From assembly GCA_002722245.1 (NCBI GenBank), contig PBLA01000009.1, forward strand, positions 1 through 34,243: a DNA stretch of 34,243 nt. Reading direction: 5' to 3'. Below the pieces are notes generated by a model. That model had not been told where the DNA came from. It saw only the letters and a list, made by a program, of their open reading frames with translations, and did no database searches. The DNA is from Flavobacteriales bacterium. GTDB lineage: Bacteria; Bacteroidota; Bacteroidia; Flavobacteriales_C; GCA-002722245. This document shows, piece after piece, positions 18,071 to 25,124 of this stretch. Numbering within the stretch: position 1 is the first letter of the stretch; every line of letters starts with the position of its first letter. The position numbers and the translations under genes were made by a program.

Positions 18071-20524
18071 CTAAAAACTCAAAGGATCCTCAGGCCATTT
18101 GTGTTTTTTGTAGCGAATTCTAAGTTCTTTTCTAACTTCGAAGTACGCGTTTTTCCAAAAGCTTTCAAGATCATTAGTGATTTGAACAACTTTAAATCCT
18201 GGTGAAAGCAAATGCATCAATGCATTGGTTTTTCCACCGTTTACTTTTGGCGTTTCCAACATCCCAAAACACCGTTGTAGAGGAACTGCAAGAATAGGCG
18301 CTGAACTATTTTCCTGATAATCCAACTTAGCAAATGTTCCATTTGGGAGTTTAACTTTTGAAGGTGCAAGCGTATTTAAATCCGATTGTTGTTCTGGAGT
18401 TAAACTGTAAAATAAAATCTCTTTTAAGTCAATTTTCCTTAGATCGTGTGGCTTTTTAATTCCAGCCAAATAAGGAATAATCCATTCTCTGTTTGAGGCC
18501 AATAAGGCTTCAATACTATACTCTGGCCATGTTTGAGATGGATTCCATTTTTTTAATGATTTCACTCTGTTTAGAAGTTGGAGTACCTCTTGATTCCAGT
18601 CTAATAACTGACGACCTTTTTCTGTAATTGCATCTGTAATAGCCTCAATCATTTTCTTAGGATCGGGGTTTTGGATAGGAGTAGAGCGAAGTAAAATGCT
18701 GCCAATTCTCATTTCTTCACGTGCGATTAATCCGCCATCTTCTATGTCCCATTTTACAACCTCTTTTGTTACCACTTTACTGGCTAAATCCTGAGGGTTA
18801 ATTGGGCTGGCCATAAATATTTTACCGCTATGATCACGCTCTGCTACATGTGCAACAGCTAGCCACTGTTCATGGGCTAAATCATCTTGATGACCTGCAG
18901 CTGCTAATTTGCCATTTGCCATTTGGAATTGAGCGTTGTTACCTGGCCTAGAACTGGCAATTCTTTCAGGATAAGCCGAAGCGATTAAAAATCCAGTGTC
19001 ATGATCATCAACAGAGCTATTATCTGGTTCAATATTAAACATTTGGCGGCATTGTTTGGCTAGCTTTTCCAGTCGCGCAAATTGTCGTCCACCTTTGCCT
19101 TGTTCACGATACCTTCTAAGGGCTTCTATACGAAGGTTAATATCAATTCCAGAGTTTGGAGGAAGGGGGTCTTTCTCTTCTAGCAAAGGAGCAATATCAG
19201 TTGCTAAACCCAACTGTCCTATCTCTTCTGCTTGCACCATCATTTGGGCTATACGAGGATGGGTTGGTATTTTGTGTAATTCAATTCCGTGAGGAGTAAT
19301 TTTTCCATTTTCAATAGCTCCTAATACCTCTAATAGTTTTTTTGCTTTATGTACATTACCGAACGGAGGTGGCGTCACCCAAAAAAGTTGGTTCGCATCT
19401 TGAATTCCCCATTTTGCAAGATCTAAAACCAACGAAGTTAAATCCGCTTGCTCAATCTCTGGAGTTCCTTGATCCTTCATTCGTGAATGCGTTATGTTAC
19501 TCCATAATCGATAACAAACGCCTTCGGATAAACGTCCGGCTCTTCCTTTTCTTTGATCAGCAGCTTCTTTAGAAATCAGCACAGTTTCTAATCGAGATAA
19601 GCCCGATTTTGGATTGAATTTAGCTACTCTTTCGAAGCCTGAATCAATAACTATTTTGATGCCCTCCACGGTAAGTGATGTTTCGGCGATATTGGTAGCT
19701 AAAATTATTTTTCTTTTTCCTTCCTTATCGGGCATTATAGCTGCAAATTGCCTTGCAGGTGGTAACTGACCATATAGCGGTGTGATTTTAAAATCAGCCA
19801 TAGATCGCCGAAGTAATTCTTCACATTTTTTGATCTCACTTTGTCCTGGAAGGAAAACCAAAGTATCTCCATCAATGGATTTAGTTGCTTTTTTTATTGC
19901 TCGATTTACCATTTCAGGAAGCATGTTCCAATCTGAATCCCCCTCATAATACACGTCAACAGGAAAGAGCTTTCCTTCACTTTCAACTTCAACAGCGTTT
20001 AACCGTTGAGCAAGTTCAGGCATATTTATCGTGGCTGACATGATAAGAATTCTCAAATCTTCTCTTAAAACACTTTGAATTTCTTTGCTAAATGCTATAG
20101 CTAAATCTGCATGAATACTTCTTTCATGGAACTCATCAAAAATGATTAACCCAATATCGTCAAGAGAATTATCTTCATGGATTAATCGAGTAAGAATTCC
20201 CTCTGTAACAACTTCAAGACGTGTTTTATCGGAAATTTTCTGCTCAAAACGTATGCGGTACCCTACGGTTTCTCCCACCTTCTCCCTCAACATATCCGCC
20301 ATTCGGATAGCCACGGTTTTAGCCGCTAATCTCCTTGGCTGTAGTAAGATGATTTTCTTTTTTTGAAGCCATTTTTCCTCCAATAAGGTAAGAGGAAGAA
20401 GTGTACTTTTTCCAGCACCAGTAGGTGCTTTTATAATTAATGTATGGTGTCCCGATAGTCCTTTTTTCACTTGCGGAACTACTTCTGAAACGGGAAGATT
20501 AAATGCAGAATAGTGGAATATCAT
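18071..20524 (-). CDS. hrpB: ATP-dependent helicase HrpB
   Basis: 817-residue DEAH-family helicase. Walker A APTGAGKST at residues 33-41, QPRRLAA (motif Ia) at 62-68, DEFH (motif II, in place of DEAH) at 130-133, SAT motif III shortly after, then AETSLTVEGIKIVIDSG and QRKGRAGRLSEGVCYRLW (motifs V and VI). The C-terminal half (ASAYPERIASSRPG, a run through to the end WPEDPL) is the HrpB-specific region. The cellular role of HrpB is poorly defined; RNA-related functions are usually assumed. The gene is convergent with the AraC-like gene (48-base gap). Confidence 0.95.
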   Translation of the reverse strand: MIFHYSAFNLPVSEVVPQVKKGLSGHHTLIIKAPTGAGKSTLLPLTLLEEKWLQKKKIILLQPRRLAAKTVAIRMADMLREKVGETVGYRIRFEQKISDKTRLEVVTEGILTRLIHEDNSLDDIGLIIFDEFHERSIHADLAIAFSKEIQSVLREDLRILIMSATINMPELAQRLNAVEVESEGKLFPVDVYYEGDSDWNMLPEMVNRAIKKATKSIDGDTLVFLPGQSEIKKCEELLRRSMADFKITPLYGQLPPARQFAAIMPDKEGKRKIILATNIAETSLTVEGIKIVIDSGFERVAKFNPKSGLSRLETVLISKEAADQRKGRAGRLSEGVCYRLWSNITHSRMKDQGTPEIEQADLTSLVLDLAKWGIQDANQLFWVTPPPFGNVHKAKKLLEVLGAIENGKITPHGIELHKIPTHPRIAQMMVQAEEIGQLGLATDIAPLLEEKDPLPPNSGIDINLRIEALRRYREQGKGGRQFARLEKLAKQCRQMFNIEPDNSSVDDHDTGFLIASAYPERIASSRPGNNAQFQMANGKLAAAGHQDDLAHEQWLAVAHVAERDHSGKIFMASPINPQDLASKVVTKEVVKWDIEDGGLIAREEMRIGSILLRSTPIQNPDPKKMIEAITDAITEKGRQLLDWNQEVLQLLNRVKSLKKWNPSQTWPEYSIEALLASNREWIIPYLAGIKKPHDLRKIDLKEILFYSLTPEQQSDLNTLAPSKVKLPNGTFAKLDYQENSSAPILAVPLQRCFGMLETPKVNGGKTNALMHLLSPGFKVVQITNDLESFWKNAYFEVRKELRIRYKKHKWPEDPLSF

Positions 20525-20620
20525 TTTTATAAAGTTCGGTATTTAATACGGAAAACAGGATTGTGGTAACGAATTACAGTAATAAAAGAAGTTGATTTGA
20601 TAGGAAAAAATAAGTAGAAA

Positions 20621-20653
20621 TCCCTCAAATGCAACAAAATTGCATTTGAGGGA
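20621..20653. promoter_or_regulatory. 14-bp perfect palindrome, candidate Zur/Fur-family operator
   Basis: Left arm TCCCTCAAATGCAA (20621-20634), 5-base spacer, right arm TTGCATTTGAGGGA (20640-20653), with no mismatch. The core (AAATGCAA-N5-TTGCATTT, 21 bp) has the same length and AAAT...ATTT edges as the Bacillus Zur box, though its inner bases differ. Its right arm contains the probable -33 TTG, so a bound repressor would block the promoter. A Fur-family gene lies 3.3 kb downstream. Confidence 0.7.
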
Positions 20654-20668
20654 AAATATGTATATTTG
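20640..20668 (+). promoter_or_regulatory. Bacteroidota promoter: TTG-N18-TATATTTG
   Basis: A -33 TTG (20640-20642) and an exact TAnnTTTG -7 box (20661-20668) are separated by 18 bases, within the normal range. Transcription would start near 20675, which supports the ATG at 20692 over the in-frame TTG at 20677. Confidence 0.7.
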
Positions 20669-20691
20669 CCTTCTTATTGATTTTGGGTGAG

Positions 20692-23115
20692 ATGAGAATT
20701 GCACTAACGCTATTCATGATTTTTTTAAAAACGTTATTATGGGCTTACCCTGATTCGTGCAGTTACTCTATTTCTGGGAAAATTTTAGATATATCAACAA
20801 AAGAGCCAATACCTTATGTGTCGGTGATGACTCGAGATGGAAGTAGGGGGACAATTGCCAATGATCAAGGCGAGTTTTTTTTAGATAGTTTATGTTCAAA
20901 ATCCAATACACTCTTTATTTCTTGTTACGGTTATTGTGACTCCATTTGTGAACATCATCATCAACATGGAAAAGTACCTCATATTTATTTGACACAAAAA
21001 GTTATAGATGTTGGAGAGGTCACGATTAAAGCGCCGATGAACAAAAAAGAGGGGATAGAATCGATTGCTCAAACTACGATAGATAAAGACGAAATAAACA
21101 GTGATCCAACTCAAACACTTGCGGGAGTAGTTGAAGATGAGCAAGGAGTTTCGCTTCTTTCTGCGGGAACCAATGTTCAAATGCCGGTGATACATGGATT
21201 GTATGGGAATCGAATTTTGATTTTAAATAATGGGTTGAAGCATGGTTTTCAAAATTGGGGAAAAGATCATGCCCCTGAAATTGATATTGCTAATGCAAAT
21301 TCAATAACCATTGTAAAAGGGGCTGCAGGTGTTCAATTTGGGCCTGAAGCACTAGGGGGTGCCATTATTGTAGAGCCTAATCCACTATATTTGAAGGAGC
21401 CTTTTTATGCTTTGGTAAGAACGGGATATCAAACCAATGGTCGAGGGTATAATTCAGGCTTTGAGTGTGGCCAGGGAAAGAAACATTGGAGTTACTTTAT
21501 TAATGGGAATTACACAAAAGTTGGAGACAGACACGCCCCAAATTATTCTCTTACGAATTCAGGGAAGGAGGAATATTCATTTGGATCAGGAGTACATTTT
21601 CGAACCGAGAAATTAGGGGTGAAAGCATATTATAGTTTGATTAATCAGAATTTAGGTCTTTTAAGAGCCTCTTATCCTCATAGCTCACGGGCAATTCGAC
21701 AAGCCTTTGAAGCTGAACAACCCGATTCATCCTATATCTTACCATTTTCATATGCCATCAATGAACCCAATCAGCTTATACAACATCATTTGGCAAAAGG
21801 AGAGGTGAAATGGAATTATTCAAATCATGGGAATTTTAAGTTAATCATGGGTAAACAATTGAATAGCAGAAAAGAATATGATGTTAGAAGAAATTCTCAT
21901 AAACCAATTATTGATTTGGACTTAATAACCAATGATATTCAGTTGGAATGGAAACATCCTGATGTTTTTGAGCTTGATGGAGTGATAGGAGTACAATATT
22001 TTTATCAGGATAATGACAACAATCCTGGAACAGGGACTACACCTTTTATTCCAAATTATAATATTGATCGATACAGTGCTTTTGTGGTAGAAAGTAAAAG
22101 GCTTGGAAATGATATGATTGAAGCGGGTATCCGAGTTGATTTAGAAGAGGATAATGTTCGGGGTAGAGAAACAAATCAGGATTTATTTAGGGATGAATTT
22201 TCCTTCAGTAACATCACATCATCTATTGGCTTTGTGAAAAATTTTAGCAAAGCAAATTCATTCAGAATGAATTTAGGAAACGCTTGGAGAACTCCCAATA
22301 TGGCAGAACTATTTAGTTTCGGTCAGCATGGTTTTAAAACGACCTATGGGTTGCTTAGGCATTATTTTAATGATGAAGAGAAAATTAAAACAAATCGCGT
22401 AATTCCCTTTAAAGAAAGTGAAGTAGAAGCAGAGAAAGGATGGAAATATGTGAATGAATTAAGAATTAATACAAAACGACATGGACATACGTTATCAGCT
22501 TATTCTCATTATATTTTGAACTATATCTATGAGCGTCCATATGCTGTTATAGGTACTTTTAGAGGTCCTCAACCCGTATTTATCATTCGTCAAACAGATG
22601 CGCTTTTTCTGGGATGTGATTATGATTGGAAAGCGGAATGGAGTAAACGAGTTGATGGAACATTTGGAGTGAGTTATTTATGGTCACGCAACCTTTCAGA
22701 AAATGAGGGTCTTATTAATCAGCCGCCAGTAACAATGAGTTATAAATTAAATTGGGAACATAAACCAAAAGGCAAAATGACTTCTTCTAAAATCATCTTG
22801 AAACCTTTCTATCGGTTTGAGCAATTTCAAGCTCCTCGAACATTAACGCCCACACAATTAATTGATGGCGATGAGGTTATTACTTTAAATTCTGAAATTT
22901 TTGATTTTAAAGCTGCTCCTAAAGGATATTTTATGTTCAATATTGCCTGGAAATTTGAATGGAGACTAATACAAGGTCAAGTTGCGGTGAATAATTTATT
23001 CAATTCGAGTTACCGAGACTATTTAAATGAAATGAGGTATTTCGCAGATGCTCCTGGAAGAAATTTCTTATTTACACTTACCTATAAATTCAAAAACAAT
23101 AAATCTAAATACTAA
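20692..23115 (+). CDS. TonB-dependent outer-membrane receptor, probable metal (zinc) uptake
   Basis: 807 residues from the ATG at 20692. A signal peptide (MRIALTLFMIFLKTLLWA) precedes a carboxypeptidase-D-regulatory-like domain (CSYSISGKILDISTKEPIPY), which contains a His cluster (CEHHHQHGK). The plug follows (GVSLLSAGTNVQMPVIHGLY, then VKGAAGVQFGPEALGGAI) and a 22-strand-type beta-barrel ends in APGRNFLFTLTYKF. The layout is that of active importers powered by TonB. A zinc role is inferred from three neighbours: the palindrome over the promoter, the His/Asp-rich lipoprotein 16 bases downstream, and a Fur-family gene. Siderophore or another substrate cannot be excluded from the protein alone. 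Confidence 0.93.
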   Translation: MRIALTLFMIFLKTLLWAYPDSCSYSISGKILDISTKEPIPYVSVMTRDGSRGTIANDQGEFFLDSLCSKSNTLFISCYGYCDSICEHHHQHGKVPHIYLTQKVIDVGEVTIKAPMNKKEGIESIAQTTIDKDEINSDPTQTLAGVVEDEQGVSLLSAGTNVQMPVIHGLYGNRILILNNGLKHGFQNWGKDHAPEIDIANANSITIVKGAAGVQFGPEALGGAIIVEPNPLYLKEPFYALVRTGYQTNGRGYNSGFECGQGKKHWSYFINGNYTKVGDRHAPNYSLTNSGKEEYSFGSGVHFRTEKLGVKAYYSLINQNLGLLRASYPHSSRAIRQAFEAEQPDSSYILPFSYAINEPNQLIQHHLAKGEVKWNYSNHGNFKLIMGKQLNSRKEYDVRRNSHKPIIDLDLITNDIQLEWKHPDVFELDGVIGVQYFYQDNDNNPGTGTTPFIPNYNIDRYSAFVVESKRLGNDMIEAGIRVDLEEDNVRGRETNQDLFRDEFSFSNITSSIGFVKNFSKANSFRMNLGNAWRTPNMAELFSFGQHGFKTTYGLLRHYFNDEEKIKTNRVIPFKESEVEAEKGWKYVNELRINTKRHGHTLSAYSHYILNYIYERPYAVIGTFRGPQPVFIIRQTDALFLGCDYDWKAEWSKRVDGTFGVSYLWSRNLSENEGLINQPPVTMSYKLNWEHKPKGKMTSSKIILKPFYRFEQFQAPRTLTPTQLIDGDEVITLNSEIFDFKAAPKGYFMFNIAWKFEWRLIQGQVAVNNLFNSSYRDYLNEMRYFADAPGRNFLFTLTYKFKNNKSKY

Positions 23116-23131
23116 TTTTAAAATCAGAAAA

Positions 23132-23863
23132 ATGAAAACAAACCAAACAATTCAAAAAATCAAAAATTACAGTAAGATTCCTGTATTAGCGCTGGCTATA
23201 TTACTTACTGGTTGTAAAAAAGATGACCCAGATGATGATGTGCCTGCAGAAGAGCATGATCATGAGATGATCACGGATGTAGATTTAATTTTTACTAATG
23301 ATGCGGACCCTTCTGATGTGGTGGTGGTATCTGCTGTTGACCCTGATGGAGAAGGTGTAGCAGAATTAACAATTGAAGATGCAATTAATTTGGATACAGG
23401 AAAAACCTACACACTTACCTTAGAAATTTGGAATGACCATGATGACCATGATGACCATGATGACCATGATGATGAGGGTCAACATGAAGAGGAAGACCAC
23501 GATGATCATGATGAAGAAGGAGATCACGATGATCACGACGAAGATCATGGCGAAAATATAGGTGAAGAGATTGCTGAAGAAGCGGATGAGCATCAAGTGT
23601 TCTTCTCATTTACAAACGATGCTTTTTCGAGTCCTTCAGGAAACGGGAATATTGACAATTCGAGTGATGCAATTAATTATCTTGATGAAGATTCTAATGG
23701 ATATCCGTTAGGGTTAGAAACTTCTTGGACAACGTCTTCGGTTGTTTCAGATGGTACATTTAAAGTAGTTTTAATGCACCAACCGGATGTAAAAACATCT
23801 TCTTCAGGCGTAAATGATGGTGATGCTGATTTTGAATTAGAGTTTAAATTAAATATCCAATAA
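23132..23863 (+). CDS. His/Asp-rich lipoprotein, probable metal-binding partner of the receptor
   Basis: 243 residues from the ATG at 23132. A lipoprotein signal ends in LLTGC (lipidated Cys28). A second, acidic segment (DDPDDDVPAEEHDHE) is followed by a beta-rich region. Residues ~101-140 are almost only His, Asp and Glu (DHD repeats, EEEDHDDHDEEG), an obvious metal-binding tract. A beta-rich C-terminal half follows, with VFFSFTNDAF and a closing DADFELEFKLNI. I do not recognise a named family. It follows the receptor by 16 bases and ends just before a terminator, so they form a two-gene operon. Zn(II) capture for the receptor is the likeliest job; other transition metals are possible. Confidence 0.88.
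   Translation: MKTNQTIQKIKNYSKIPVLALAILLTGCKKDDPDDDVPAEEHDHEMITDVDLIFTNDADPSDVVVVSAVDPDGEGVAELTIEDAINLDTGKTYTLTLEIWNDHDDHDDHDDHDDEGQHEEEDHDDHDEEGDHDDHDEDHGENIGEEIAEEADEHQVFFSFTNDAFSSPSGNGNIDNSSDAINYLDEDSNGYPLGLETSWTTSSVVSDGTFKVVLMHQPDVKTSSSGVNDGDADFELEFKLNIQ
23435..23470 (+). repeat. Four tandem copies of GACCATGAT
   Basis: Four perfect 9-bp units in frame, each adding Asp-His-Asp to the metal-binding tract of the lipoprotein. Slippage would change the number of His ligands without breaking the frame. Confidence 0.9.
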
Positions 23864-23873
23864 TAAAATAGAT

Positions 23874-23898
23874 AAGCCCCCTTTTTGGGGGCTTTCTT
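23874..23898 (+). terminator. Rho-independent terminator after the receptor-lipoprotein operon
   Basis: Perfect 8-bp stem AAGCCCCC/GGGGGCTT (23874-23881, 23887-23894) with a TTTTT loop and a T-rich tail. It starts 10 bases after the lipoprotein stop, separating this operon from the Fur-family gene. Confidence 0.9.
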
Positions 23899-23915
23899 AT
23901 CTAGTACGCTATTTT

Positions 23916-23940
23916 ACTTTACCTAAAAGTAGGGTAAAGT
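23916..23940. promoter_or_regulatory. Inverted repeat upstream of the Fur-family gene
   Basis: ACTTTACC (23916-23923) and GGTAAAGT (23933-23940) are perfect complements 9 bases apart. The repeat lies 27 bases upstream of the ATG, just before a -7-like TAATTTAG (23956-23963). It is a candidate autoregulatory operator, but its sequence differs from the palindrome at 20621-20653. Confidence 0.45.
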
Positions 23941-23967
23941 TTAATAAGATAATTTTAATTTAGAGAT

Positions 23968-24384
23968 ATGAGCGATGTTAAAACACTCCTAAAGAAACGA
24001 GGATTAAAAGTAACTCCAGCAAGAACAACTATTTTAGAAGTTTTTAATGGTAAAAACTATGCTCTATCCTTTAAAGATCTTAACAAAGAGTTGGGAGGTG
24101 CACTTGATAAAGTAACTATTTATCGTACATTAAAATCATTTGAAGAAAGTGGGATTATTCATGAGGTAATGGATGGAAGTCCGCAAGTAAAGTATGCATT
24201 GTGCCATCATGAAGGTTGCTCAAGTGAAGTTCATTATGATGCACATGTCCATTTTAAATGTGAGCGTTGTAATCGAACCTATTGTTTAGAATCTACCCAA
24301 ATACCAACAATAGTATTACCACAAGGTTATTTTGTAAGTAAACAGTTTGTAAGCTTACAAGGTATGTGTAAGAATTGCCACTGA
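23968..24384 (+). CDS. Fur-family metalloregulator (Zur-like candidate)
   Basis: 138 residues. The N-terminal winged helix contains KKRGLKVTPARTTILEVF and the recognition helix DKVTIYRTLKSFEESGI (47-63). The C-terminal dimerisation domain has both structural-zinc Cys pairs, CERC (98-101) and CKNC (134-137), and likely sensory ligands in CHHEGC (79-84) and HYDAHVHF (89-96). In this family such proteins repress metal-uptake or stress genes when metal-loaded. Position behind a putative zinc-uptake operon with a Zur-box-like palindrome suggests Zur, but Fur or PerR cannot be excluded by sequence alone. Confidence 0.92.
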   Translation: MSDVKTLLKKRGLKVTPARTTILEVFNGKNYALSFKDLNKELGGALDKVTIYRTLKSFEESGIIHEVMDGSPQVKYALCHHEGCSSEVHYDAHVHFKCERCNRTYCLESTQIPTIVLPQGYFVSKQFVSLQGMCKNCH

Positions 24385-24403
24385 CTTTTTCGCTGGAAAA
24401 GAG

Positions 24404-24411
24404 TAATTTTG
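24404..24411 (+). promoter_or_regulatory. -7 promoter box TAATTTTG five bases before ATG
   Basis: Exact TAnnTTTG match in the 32-base gap between the Fur-family and GT2 genes. With the usual initiation distance, the transcript would begin at or next to the ATG at 24417. Confidence 0.45.
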
Positions 24412-24416
24412 CATTT

Positions 24417-25124
24417 ATGAGAGTATGCATTGTGGTTCCATGTTACAATGAAGGTCATCGGTTAAACGAGTCGGCGTTCCTCACATTTTTAAACGAAAAC
24501 CCTCAAATATCTTTTTGTTTTGTAAATGATGGAAGTTCGGATGATACAATTGACAAATTGCTGAGATTAAAATCGAAAAACGAGCGAGTTTTAGTCCTGG
24601 ATAATCCTCACAATAAAGGCAAAGCTGAAACAGTTCGGAATGGGATTAATCATGTGGTAAAAGAGTTTGATATTGTTGGTTTTTTTGATGCAGATTTAGC
24701 CACTCCACTTAATGAGCTAAGCCAATTAATTCATATAATTGGACAAAACCAATATGATGCGGTATTTGCCTCTAGAATATTACGACTAGGATCAGTCATT
24801 CAACGAAGATTTAAACGACATTTATTTGGACGGTTATTTGCCACCATTATAGGGACATTATTTGGCATAAAAGCATACGATACGCAGTGTGGTGCAAAAG
24901 TTTTTCGTCGTGAAATAGCCGAGAAAATATTTGCTGAACCTTTTGTTTCTAAATGGATTTTTGATGTTGAGTTGTTAATTAGGATGGATTATCGTCAAGA
25001 TCACCACAACCTTTTTGAATATCCTCTAAGAAAATGGGTAGATGTAGCTGGATCTAAAATAACCTTTAAGGACACTTTAAGGATTCCGCTAGAAATTTTA
25101 AAGTTATATAAGGCTTACAGGTGA
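24417..25124 (+). CDS. Family 2 glycosyltransferase (polyprenyl/dolichyl-phosphate glucosyltransferase-like)
   Basis: 235 residues, GT-A fold. VCIVVPCYNEG at the N-terminus, CFVNDGSSDDT, NKGKAETVRNG, the metal/nucleotide-binding FFDADLATP (DAD 91-93), and KAYDTQCGAKVFRRE with KWIFDVELLIRM in the acceptor region, a pattern seen in Alg5/GtrB-like enzymes that load a sugar on a lipid phosphate. No strong membrane helices beyond a weak hydrophobic patch. The ATG at 24417 (first residues MRVCIVVP) is preferred over an upstream in-frame TTG that would overlap the Fur-family gene. It overlaps the convergent membrane protein by ten bases. Confidence 0.9.
   Translation: MRVCIVVPCYNEGHRLNESAFLTFLNENPQISFCFVNDGSSDDTIDKLLRLKSKNERVLVLDNPHNKGKAETVRNGINHVVKEFDIVGFFDADLATPLNELSQLIHIIGQNQYDAVFASRILRLGSVIQRRFKRHLFGRLFATIIGTLFGIKAYDTQCGAKVFRREIAEKIFAEPFVSKWIFDVELLIRMDYRQDHHNLFEYPLRKWVDVAGSKITFKDTLRIPLEILKLYKAYR

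Noticed and set aside
23435-23470. Short tandem repeat considered as a CRISPR-like array
   Set aside because: Units are 9 bp with no spacers and lie in a coding frame.
23415-23609. Minus-strand ORF rich in His (HHGHHGHH)
   Set aside because: It is the antisense shadow of the His/Asp tract of the lipoprotein; no start context or independent support.
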